DNA of 64,000 bases, taken from the NCBI RefSeq assembly GCF_001882345.1, contig NZ_MINL01000001.1:3295852-3359851 (forward strand), read 5' to 3'. The notes under the pieces are model-generated. The model worked only from the letters and a program-made list of their open reading frames with translations, had not been told where the DNA came from and did not search any database. Positions 19,564-27,055 of this stretch are shown piece by piece. Source of the stretch: Halomonas sp. QHL1 (lineage in GTDB: Bacteria; Pseudomonadota; Gammaproteobacteria; Pseudomonadales; Halomonadaceae). Position numbers and translations under genes: made by a program. The stretch's first letter is position 1; the number at the start of each line of letters is the position of its first letter.

Positions 19564-20567
19564 GCTGATACCTTGTGTTTTGCTTTTTCTTTACGGGGTT
19601 GTGCCTGCAAGAGTGCTGCCCGCTGCCGATTGATAATTAGGACCACTGCCGCTAATCCGCTATACGCCATCAGAAGGTAGAGTTCACTTTTGTCAGCTGG
19701 GGTGTCAGTGGTTTTTCGGGACGTGATCTGCATGTACTTCTTAACGTTTTTGCTGATAACGTCAGGTACACGCGAAGCATTAAGAAGAGCGCTACTATCT
19801 TGTAAGTAGATGTCCCTGAAATTCGCGAATTCGAGACGTTGTTTTCTTGAAAGAGGCTTGCCTATCAATTTTTTCCTAGCATAAAGCGCCGCATTGGCGA
19901 TCATGGGAACGATGGTAGGGTTGGTAAAGCCAATATCGACAAGATAAGCAAAGGCTTGCTCAACGTGTTTCGTGAGACTTTCCCCTTTTTCGCAATCCAG
20001 CTGGTCGACTTTATTCAGGATAAAAATGACCTCATGTGGCCGCTGGAGTTGGGCTAGTTCGTTTTTGACGGTTGTTAGTAGAGTTCTGTCATCGCGTGTT
20101 CCAAGCTGAGTAGCATTTAGAATGTAAAAAACCATATCGAATGGAATGTTCTGAATGGCGTCTATAGTCAGTTGGGCGTGACGGGGATCTTGACTGTTAT
20201 TGGGGCCAGGCGTGTCATGCAGCGCCAGGCCTTGTGCAGGTCGGCAATAGGTACTGAGGTTCCCTTGCAAGGCAATATTTTTGACCCGGTCATCACTGTT
20301 CCATGTTTTTAGCTGCTCAGCCTGAACGTTTACTACCGAATCCAACAGGTCGCCATTGTAGGCATAGCAGCAAGCGCTGGTTGACTTGCTTTGGTCATCA
20401 TGACTAAGAGTCGTGATACATGCAGTGGTGGCTTCATTGGCAGCATGCAGCAAGTCATCCCCAATAAGTGCATTGATGAAGGAGGATTTTCCTGCACTCA
20501 TTGTCGCCAAAATGAGTATATCGAAAGGGGGATAAGTGACTGAAGATTGCTCTCTATACTTAGTCAA
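19560..20567 (-). CDS. small dynamin-like GTPase with C-terminal membrane helix
   Basis: 335 residues: essentially a GTPase domain (G1 ATMSAGKSSFINALIG at ~22-37, G3 DTPGPNNSQDPRHAQ at ~118, G4 NKVD at ~185) plus a helical linker and a C-terminal membrane helix (LYLLMAYSGLAAVVLIIN, ~294-312) with a basic tail. It lacks the stalk of the larger paralogue encoded next. The only initiation codon before the P-loop is a TTG at 20567, with no Shine-Dalgarno sequence, so either a non-standard start is used or the 5' end was lost; an in-frame stop lies 11 codons upstream. It would head the six-gene operon. A membrane-bound GTPase acting with the large dynamin is the simplest reading. Confidence 0.75.
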   Translation of the reverse strand: MTKYREQSSVTYPPFDILILATMSAGKSSFINALIGDDLLHAANEATTACITTLSHDDQSKSTSACCYAYNGDLLDSVVNVQAEQLKTWNSDDRVKNIALQGNLSTYCRPAQGLALHDTPGPNNSQDPRHAQLTIDAIQNIPFDMVFYILNATQLGTRDDRTLLTTVKNELAQLQRPHEVIFILNKVDQLDCEKGESLTKHVEQAFAYLVDIGFTNPTIVPMIANAALYARKKLIGKPLSRKQRLEFANFRDIYLQDSSALLNASRVPDVISKNVKKYMQITSRKTTDTPADKSELYLLMAYSGLAAVVLIINRQRAALLQAQPRKEKAKHKVSA

Positions 20568-21086
20568 TGTGATGTCAACTTTTGTGGTCGTGAATAGAAA
20601 TTACCCACCTGGTTAATTTTCCGCTTGATATTCTTTACTCATGCTTTGGCTTATGTATCTGAATTTACAGCCTACACGCACCAAAGGAACTTACGGTCTT
20701 GGTGAACTCAGGCATAAAGTCATGCCAAGGATTTCTATAGGCTCAGTTAAAATTTTACTTTGTAGTCAGGCGACATTTAATTAGCTATCGGCTGTTAGCC
20801 TGATTACTTTAGAAGCCACTACATTGAAATATCCCAATGGATATCGTCCGCTTCAAATGCCTGTTGAGGTGGCCTGCAATACGTTCGAGATTAGCCCCGC
20901 TATTAGAGAATGCAGTCAACACTGGGGCCATTTGGATCGTTTGTTGCATCGGCTACGGATGCTGTATTCACGTCTAAATGTGTTCCCACTGCATGGCCGA
21001 CCCCTTTGTTGGCTACTGGACTCATCATAACGCCCTAGTACGACGTATTGTGTCGCATTGGATGATGATAAAGAGGGTGTTAAAGG
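20568..21086. other. 519-base spacer, no gene recognised
   Basis: Separates the small GTPase gene from the intact PcfJ-like gene. The right part (20820-21080) has long frames with no recognisable protein. The bases at about 20578-20620 have a short repetitive look recalling IS termini, but I see no transposase or paired inverted repeats. The promoter of the GTPase operon should lie at its left end; a minus-strand TTGACA at about 20573-20578 is a possible -35 box, but it lies very close to the start codon. Confidence 0.4.
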
Positions 21087-22331
21087 CTATGCGTCTGCTT
21101 GCTCAGCCAGCCACTGATGTATCACCTGCTGCGCTTCCGATGATGGCTGGGTATTTCGTACGCCGTGTGCTTGGCTGAGTCCCCACTGGTGGCCCTGAGG
21201 CGCAATGGCAATCGTGACCGATTCCGGTAGATGCAGGTGATAAATCGCGACATGGCCCAGCGCAACGGGGCGGTCATAGCTGCCCACACAGTGGTGCATC
21301 CGCCTCCCTTCTAGCAGCAATCCTTTCCACGATGTGATGGCCGTAATGGCACCACGGTTAGGTAGTGGTGGTGATGGGTAAGGCCCATGGCGCTTCTCAA
21401 GTAAAGCGGCATCACGGGCCATATCCCCCATACCCATGCGCGTATTAAAACTTGTTACTTGTCGGTCGTGCAGTGCTTGCAATCCTGTCACCGTCGTTAC
21501 GCGATGTAGCGCCTCCAGGTTAGCCTCGGCCAAGCGCTGAGTATCGCTCAGCATCTCTTTCAGCCATGCACTCCCACGGCCAGCACGGCTGGACGTTAGC
21601 GCGTCATCCATTAGCAACAGTAAGCCCGGCCAGCGCTCACCGTCGTAATTCGCTAAGAACATAAGTTGCTTCACGTAAGGAGCGGGGTAATGCCGTAACA
21701 GCCGGGTCGTCGACGGGTCGTGAAGTGCGCGTTTAAGCACGATAAATTCCCGCTGAATCATAGGGCAGAGCTGACACCGACGGAGCAGCTTGGCGCTGGC
21801 CCGTGTGTCTGGCAAGCCGATTATGCCGCATAGCGTGGCTTGTTTTTCGCTAAGCGCAGCAGAAAGTGTCTGTTCAGACCACTGTGCCTGCAGACCTTTA
21901 TCGACGAGCAGGATAAGCAGAAGTGGCGACGATGTTGCCAGTTCTAACGCTGCACTCAAACGCCCAGCCACTTGCGCCAGCGCGACGCCCAGGAAGGGCA
22001 CCGAATTAATGGCAACTCGGAGTGCCTCTGGCATGCATTGGGTTAAGGCACCGCCGTGGGTATCCATCAGCGTGTTCCAGCTAATACCGGGCGGTTCTAA
22101 AAAAGCGCCTGACGCCAGCGGCTCACCTTCCGCCTCGCTTAGCCACGCAAAGGGTGTTGCAGATTGCCAAGGAGAAAGCCGCACCACCATCGGATAACCC
22201 ACCGCAGAAGACATATCAAGTGCGATGCGGTGATCAAATGGTGGCTTCTTATTAGGCCAGAAGCGCCGCAAAAAGCCAGAAAGCCCGCTAAGGCAGGTGG
22301 ATGTAAAGGGCTGGCTGATCAGGGAACGCAT
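21087..22331 (-). CDS. PcfJ-like protein
   Basis: 414-residue protein with the PcfJ-type C-terminal region: AITAITSWKGLLLEGRRMHH followed by CVGSYDRPV, then AIYHLHLP and WGLSQAHGVRNTQPSSEAQQ. The GRRMHHC-x-x-SY core with its His pair and Cys is the family hallmark and could bind metal or be catalytic. PcfJ was named from an enterococcal conjugative plasmid and its biochemical role is unknown; homologues occur on many mobile elements. The N-terminal ~100 residues are duplicated as a pseudogene at 11.7 kb. The upstream ribosome site is weak. It ends at 21087, about 500 bases before the GTPase operon on the same strand. Confidence 0.8.
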   Translation of the reverse strand: MRSLISQPFTSTCLSGLSGFLRRFWPNKKPPFDHRIALDMSSAVGYPMVVRLSPWQSATPFAWLSEAEGEPLASGAFLEPPGISWNTLMDTHGGALTQCMPEALRVAINSVPFLGVALAQVAGRLSAALELATSSPLLLILLVDKGLQAQWSEQTLSAALSEKQATLCGIIGLPDTRASAKLLRRCQLCPMIQREFIVLKRALHDPSTTRLLRHYPAPYVKQLMFLANYDGERWPGLLLLMDDALTSSRAGRGSAWLKEMLSDTQRLAEANLEALHRVTTVTGLQALHDRQVTSFNTRMGMGDMARDAALLEKRHGPYPSPPLPNRGAITAITSWKGLLLEGRRMHHCVGSYDRPVALGHVAIYHLHLPESVTIAIAPQGHQWGLSQAHGVRNTQPSSEAQQVIHQWLAEQADA

Positions 22332-22600
22332 CGATTGTTTAACCTAAAGGCAGGGTGGTCGACTGATGGTGATAGATGCATGCGACGTTAGGTGTCGCTT
22401 GATTGGGTTAAGCTAGTACTAATGGTTTAGTAAGGTATTTGTAGGATCGACTATTTCTTCTTATAGCATAGTGATAACCTCATTATTATTAATGATTACT
22501 CACTATTTAGCATGATAAAAATAGTGCGACGGGGGGGCGGAGCTTTTGCTCACCCTCCTGGCATCCCTTTGTCGCCTCTGGTTGAAACTAGGAAACAGGC

Positions 22601-22828
22601 ATGTCAGCTCTTTACACCCTCGGTGAGCGAGTGGTTATCCGTGATTGCGAATGGATCGTCCGTCGGGCAGATCCCAGTGACGACGGCGGCTATGTGCTCA
22701 CCGTGGAGGGCCTTTCGGAACTGGTGAGCGGCAAAAGCGCACGTTTTCTTATCAAACTGGAAGAGTAGACCGGTGCCATTCGCACGCTCGACCCCGCTGA
22801 ATCTCGGTTACGGCGTGAGCAGTCTTAA
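22601..22828 (+). pseudogene. 5' fragment of a SNF2/DISARM-type helicase gene
   Basis: Behind an AGGA site, the frame reads MSALYTLGERVVIRDCEWIV, RRADPSDDGGYVLTVEGLSE, LVSGKSARFLIKLEE and a TAG at 22766, then TGAIRTLDPAESRLRREQS and TAA. The GERV-x-IRD-x-EW-x-VRR start with GL-SELV is the N-terminus of large SNF2-like helicases found in defence loci (DrmD-like). Only ~75 codons survive, with an internal stop, so it is the stump of a lost helicase gene. It shows that another defence system once occupied this site. Confidence 0.65.
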
Positions 22829-22829
22829 G

Positions 22830-23109
22830 TTAAGATAGGTTCGGGTTGGGATGCAATCGCCAAGTTTGCTGACCAAGCTGTTGAGGGCCTTATAGCACAG
22901 TATCGTGCAGCGGGTATGCCAGCGATCTCGTAAATGATAAAGGCGAAGTAGTGGCGAATCTGGAGCTTGCTTGGTGGGGCTCAAACATTGGTGTTGCTAT
23001 AAATGAGCAAGATAATCAGGCGTCACGGAAGTTAGGTTGGCGCGTCGATAAGGTCAACTTCACCATAGAAAACGTCCATCAGCTACAAGATGTGTTGCTG
23101 TCAGGATGA
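22830..23109 (+). pseudogene. frameshifted C-terminal remnant of an unidentified gene
   Basis: Two overlapping frames together give GWDAIAKFADQAVEGLIAQY, then RAAGMPA and, after a frame change near 22920, SDLVNDKGEVVANLELAWWG with ASRKLGWRVDKVNF and a TGA at 23107. The EVVA-x-x-ELAW plus GWRV pattern resembles the C-terminal ends of large helicase/nuclease proteins of defence islands, but I cannot name the family. It follows the SNF2 stump on the same strand and may be the tail of the same decayed locus. A further short frame ending KIKITPEMLED stops at 23212, just before the next gene. Confidence 0.5.
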
Positions 23110-23218
23110 AACGTTGAGGTGTCCATTGTTACTGGTCAGGATCAAATCCACTCTGACCCACAGAGTTGTGACAGGAAAGATCAAAATCACCCCCGAGATG
23201 CTGGAGGACTGACCAAAG

Positions 23219-24643
23219 ATGACGGTTCAGGTTGCAACATGCAGTGCTGCCCAGTTGTTTTCCGGTTACTTGCTGGGAGATCAGGTTACGGGTGATGCTC
23301 GCATTCTCAGTAGTGATGGCACGGCCATTGTTGGGGAGTTGACGATTCCCGAGTATCAACGCCCTTACTGTTGGCAGGATACCCAGTTGAGCGTCTTACT
23401 GCAGGATATTACTGAACACAGCAGACACCACCCGGCGCTGTCTTACTACCTTGGCAGCCTGATTCTGCATCAGGCCCATGGTCAGTTGAATATTATTGAT
23501 GGCCAGCAGCGCATCACCACCTTAGCGTTGATGGGTTGTTTACTACAATCGCACAGCGAAATTCAGGCTTCTTTGCTACAAGGGTTGGAGTACGAGCATC
23601 CCATCAGTCAGCAGCAGATCAAGCACAACCTGAAATGGCTGAAAGAGAAATTCAGCAGCCAGCCGGAGTATTGGCAAGGTTTGGTGGATTTTAACAAGCT
23701 GCAGTTCACACTGGTGGTCACCCAGTCGGAAGACGACGCTTACCGCTTTTTTGAAACCCAGAATACCGGGGGTGTGCGTTTGGGTGGGCCGGATATTATT
23801 AAGGCGCACCACCTGCGTGCGGTAGATAAGCTGCATCAGAAGCCGTTTGCCAAACAGTGGGAATCCTTGGGCAAGCTGGATGACACCGTCAGCGCGCTGT
23901 TAAAGGGCCGCTATTGGCAGCGGATCGGTATGCGTGAGCTGCCTTCGCATCAGCAAAAAAAGCAGCTGCGGGACTGCATCGTGTCGGAATTCGCACAACA
24001 AACCGGCAAGGGTGAAGATATCGCTTTTGGCCGTACCTATCGCTACACCGGACTGTCAGGTGATGTCAGCCACCATCAGGCGCAACAGGGCTACGATGTG
24101 CGCCAGCCGCTGAATGCCGGGGTCAATACCATTCGTTATCTGAGCTATTTCCAGGGCTTGTATAACGGCTACTGGGAAAAACCCGACTTGCCCCATCTGC
24201 CCGGCTATCATTCACTCATCGTCTGGCTCAAAGGCATGGAGGGCTGCGGCTATCTGGAAGGTTTGTACAAAGCTTGCCTGCTGCTCTATATCAGCCAGTT
24301 CGGCGAGAACCAGCTGGAACAAGCAGCCAAAAAACTCTTCCTTGTGGTGTATTCACGTCGGGTCAGCAATCAGAAAGCCGTGCGTGAAAAATCAATTTAT
24401 GCCTTTACCAGAGAGTATCCGGTACTGGATTGGATCGGGCTCAGTTACACGCCGGAGCAGTGTTTCGCCTATCTGGATAGCTTTGTGTTAACGGTGGAGG
24501 GCAGCAATCTGGATAAAAACAGTGTGAAAAAACGTTATATGGACAAAGTCTGCGAGTTCTTTGCTTTGGAATTGAAGCCTGGGCAATACAAAGAAAGCTT
24601 TGCTCAGGCGCTCACTCTTAAAGTGGCAGGAGATCCACTATGA
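23219..24643 (+). CDS. DUF262 protein (GmrS-like), first of a pair
   Basis: 474-residue DUF262 protein. The family core is clear: IPEYQRPYCWQDTQLSVLLQ (~43-62), YYLGSLILHQ, LNIIDGQQRITTLALMG (~90) and FFETQNTGGVRLGGPDIIKA (~180). This ParB/Srx-like domain hydrolyses nucleotides in GmrS-type type IV restriction enzymes and binds DNA in others. The C-terminal half is helical, without a recognisable HNH motif, so nuclease activity is expected from the partner gene, which starts inside this gene's stop codon (ATGA). Start supported by GGAGG about a dozen bases upstream. The two together likely restrict modified or foreign DNA. Confidence 0.85.
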   Translation: MTVQVATCSAAQLFSGYLLGDQVTGDARILSSDGTAIVGELTIPEYQRPYCWQDTQLSVLLQDITEHSRHHPALSYYLGSLILHQAHGQLNIIDGQQRITTLALMGCLLQSHSEIQASLLQGLEYEHPISQQQIKHNLKWLKEKFSSQPEYWQGLVDFNKLQFTLVVTQSEDDAYRFFETQNTGGVRLGGPDIIKAHHLRAVDKLHQKPFAKQWESLGKLDDTVSALLKGRYWQRIGMRELPSHQQKKQLRDCIVSEFAQQTGKGEDIAFGRTYRYTGLSGDVSHHQAQQGYDVRQPLNAGVNTIRYLSYFQGLYNGYWEKPDLPHLPGYHSLIVWLKGMEGCGYLEGLYKACLLLYISQFGENQLEQAAKKLFLVVYSRRVSNQKAVREKSIYAFTREYPVLDWIGLSYTPEQCFAYLDSFVLTVEGSNLDKNSVKKRYMDKVCEFFALELKPGQYKESFAQALTLKVAGDPL

Positions 24644-26670
24644 GTTCAGTGGCGACCTGCCATCAGGTGAACACAGAACTACTGACCTTGCAGAAGGTGA
24701 ACGACCGCGGCCTGGGTTTTCTGATTCCCAGTTATCAGCGGCCCTATGTCTGGTCAGACGACGATGTGGTCAAGTTGTTTGAGGACATTAAAGAGGCTTT
24801 CTCAACCGGCGAGACGCAATACTTTATTGGTAGTTCGCTTTCTGCTCGGCGAGCTTTTGACGATCGAGAAGTGTATGAACTGATCGACGGGCAGCAGCGC
24901 ACAACGACCCTGATGCTCATTTCTATCGCCTTCAAGGCAAAGGCAGAGGGCGTGTATTCGAAACTGGCCGAAGTATCGCTGTTGGCTGAGCATTCACGCC
25001 TGAGCTTCGAGATCCGCGATTCTGTCAGCAATCTGCTAGGCAGTTATGCGGGGTTGGAAAAACTTCCCCGGCCAGGGGATGAAGAAATCAAACACGATGA
25101 ATACCTGAAATCGCTGGCAGCCAACCTGACAGTGCTCCAGCAGCAGGTCGAAAGACTGAAAAAGGACCCTGACTTTGATCTCGGTGCTTTTGCCGATTAC
25201 CTGTACAGCAAGGTTATTTGGGTCAATAACATCGTGCCAGTCACCATGGACCTGAACCGCCTCTTTGCAAGCATGAATACTGCCGGCATTCAGTTGGAGC
25301 CGGTGGATCTGTTGAAAGCTCGCCTCCTGAAGAAGATCAACACCGATAAAGCGTTGTATAGCAAGATCTGGCAGGCTTGCGAGCATCTTGAAAACTATTT
25401 CGAGCGCAACCTGCGTCAACTGTTTCCCCAAACCGGTTGGAATGATCTGGAATACAAGGCTCTGAAACGGTTCAGTGGTGCCTTTTCACAACCGGAAAGC
25501 GCATCGGGCATAGAAGATAGCAGGGGTAAATCAGTGGTTCTGTTATTGGCAGAGGTGAATGCCGGCGATGCCCCGGAAAATGCCAAAGAGATAGAATTGA
25601 ACGACACTACGGAAAATATCGACGCAGAAACGGTGTACTGTCGTTCCATCATCGGCTTTGAGCTGCTGCTGATTCATACCCTGCGAATTTTTCATGCGCA
25701 AAAGGGTTGGCCTGATCTGGGGCCACGCATCAAAGCCGGTAACTTACTAGCCTGCTTTGAGGGGTTGCTAAAGCAGGATGAGGCCGTCATTAAGGCCTTT
25801 ATCGAGCTACTGTGGCAAGTGCGCTATCAGTTTGATACCTGGGTGGTGAAGTGGGTTGAACATGATGACAGGGAAGACCCTCAGTTACGTTTAACCACCA
25901 TCAGCCGATCCTTGTCTGGAAATCATTACTACATCAACCGTACGGCAAAAGATCTGGGCGAATTGGTGCAGTTGCAATCTGTGCGTAATTTTACCGGCGA
26001 TCGCTCAGCCCAGTATTGGCTAACAGCACTGCTTGGTCGCTTGATTGACCAGCCTGATATGACGGACTCACAGGTGCTGGCAACACTGGAACAGCTGGAT
26101 AACGAACTGTCGTTAACCACTGAAACCCAGAAAGAAGCCAGCTTTAAAATAGCCAGCGGGCGGCACCCAGTGTTGGCTGCCTGGTTCACGAAGGAGCGGT
26201 ATTTGGATACGCCCCTTGGTACCAGTTTTGAGCACTACTGGTTTCAGAAGCTGGAGTATCTGCTGTGGAAGAATGGCGATAAGCGCAATGACAAGCTGAA
26301 ACGCTATCGCATCACCTCGAAGAATTCTATTGAGCATGTGCATCCTCAGAATGAGGAGCATAAAACTGTCCTAGCAAAGAGTTCATTGAATGCGTTCGGT
26401 AACCTGGTGCTATTGAGCCCGGGTGAGAACTCATCCTACAGTAATCAGACTGTGCTCAAGAAAAAGGCAGATTTTCAAAGTAAACCCCGGTATGACTCAT
26501 TAAAGCTCAGAGAGATTTTTGAGCTGCACACCGATGTCGGAAATCAGTGGGCCGAGGCAGAACTTGCCACACACCAAAAACGGATGCTTGAGGTGCTGCG
26601 CACACACCAAAAACGGATGCTTGAGGTGCTGCGGATGCATTACCAACAGGGAGAAGGCAGTGATGGTTAG
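24640..26670 (+). CDS. DUF262-DUF1524 protein (GmrSD-like nuclease)
   Basis: 676 residues. N-terminal DUF262: LIPSYQRPYVWSDDDVVKLF (~27-46), YFIGSSL, YELIDGQQRTTTLMLIS (~81) and RLFASMNTAGIQLEPVDLLK. C-terminal DUF1524 HNH nuclease: NSIEHVHPQNEEHKT (~560), then LNAFGNLVLLSPGENSSYSN, with the H-V/I-HPQ and N-x-V-L-L signatures of GmrD. This combination resembles the single-chain BrxU/GmrSD enzymes that cut glucosylated or hydroxymethylated phage DNA. It overlaps the preceding DUF262 gene by four bases. An 11-residue duplication (THQKRMLEVLR twice) lies at the extreme C-terminus. Confidence 0.88.
   Translation: MSSVATCHQVNTELLTLQKVNDRGLGFLIPSYQRPYVWSDDDVVKLFEDIKEAFSTGETQYFIGSSLSARRAFDDREVYELIDGQQRTTTLMLISIAFKAKAEGVYSKLAEVSLLAEHSRLSFEIRDSVSNLLGSYAGLEKLPRPGDEEIKHDEYLKSLAANLTVLQQQVERLKKDPDFDLGAFADYLYSKVIWVNNIVPVTMDLNRLFASMNTAGIQLEPVDLLKARLLKKINTDKALYSKIWQACEHLENYFERNLRQLFPQTGWNDLEYKALKRFSGAFSQPESASGIEDSRGKSVVLLLAEVNAGDAPENAKEIELNDTTENIDAETVYCRSIIGFELLLIHTLRIFHAQKGWPDLGPRIKAGNLLACFEGLLKQDEAVIKAFIELLWQVRYQFDTWVVKWVEHDDREDPQLRLTTISRSLSGNHYYINRTAKDLGELVQLQSVRNFTGDRSAQYWLTALLGRLIDQPDMTDSQVLATLEQLDNELSLTTETQKEASFKIASGRHPVLAAWFTKERYLDTPLGTSFEHYWFQKLEYLLWKNGDKRNDKLKRYRITSKNSIEHVHPQNEEHKTVLAKSSLNAFGNLVLLSPGENSSYSNQTVLKKKADFQSKPRYDSLKLREIFELHTDVGNQWAEAELATHQKRMLEVLRTHQKRMLEVLRMHYQQGEGSDG
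26568..26633 (+). repeat. 33-base exact tandem duplication
   Basis: Two adjacent identical 33-base units (26568-26600 and 26601-26633) at the 3' end of the DUF262-DUF1524 gene. The length keeps frame and doubles THQKRMLEVLR. It looks recent because the copies are identical. Confidence 0.9.
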
Positions 26671-27037
26671 CCAAACCAATGAGCAGACACTGGAGACTAC
26701 TATCGAGCAGGCCTTCACTGGTATGACAACCGAAGAGCTGAAAGCTGCCGGCGATGTGAGGAAAACACCGGCCGACGATCTGGTGGCCAACAGCGGTTTT
26801 CGTCTTGGCTTGCCTATGGTTTTTAAAGCCCAGTACGTCATTGATGAAAAGCTGTTCTGGCGATTTTTTGGAGCAAATTCAGAGCATTCAGCTGGCTAAG
26901 CTAAAAAGCATAATCCTGCTGACTGGCAGTGCAAGCTACTGGAACGCTATGACCGGCTGATGAAAAAGCACATCCTACATCTACTGAAAAAGGGCCTGTC
27001 AGTCGATCAACGGCTCATGGATCCTCCTAACTTTTAG
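26663..27037 (+). pseudogene. 5' remnant of an hsdR gene (type I restriction subunit)
   Basis: Starts 8 bases inside the end of the DUF262-DUF1524 gene with MVSQTNEQTLETTIEQAFTG, then MTTEELKAAG and AQYVIDEKLFWRFF, the N-terminus of one HsdR subfamily. After two frameshifts (near 26865 and 26910) it continues KKHNPADWQCKLLERYDRLM and KKHILHLLKKGLSVD before a TAG at 27035. It therefore represents the first ~125 residues of a different hsdR from the minus-strand one that abuts it. It suggests a second, deleted type I system. Confidence 0.8.
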
Positions 27038-27055
27038 CATAATACCCGCAGGTGT

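Noticed and set aside
20568..20640. Terminus of an IS21-type insertion sequence
   Set aside because: The bases look vaguely like IS ends, but there is no transposase gene, no paired inverted repeat and no target duplication that I can see.
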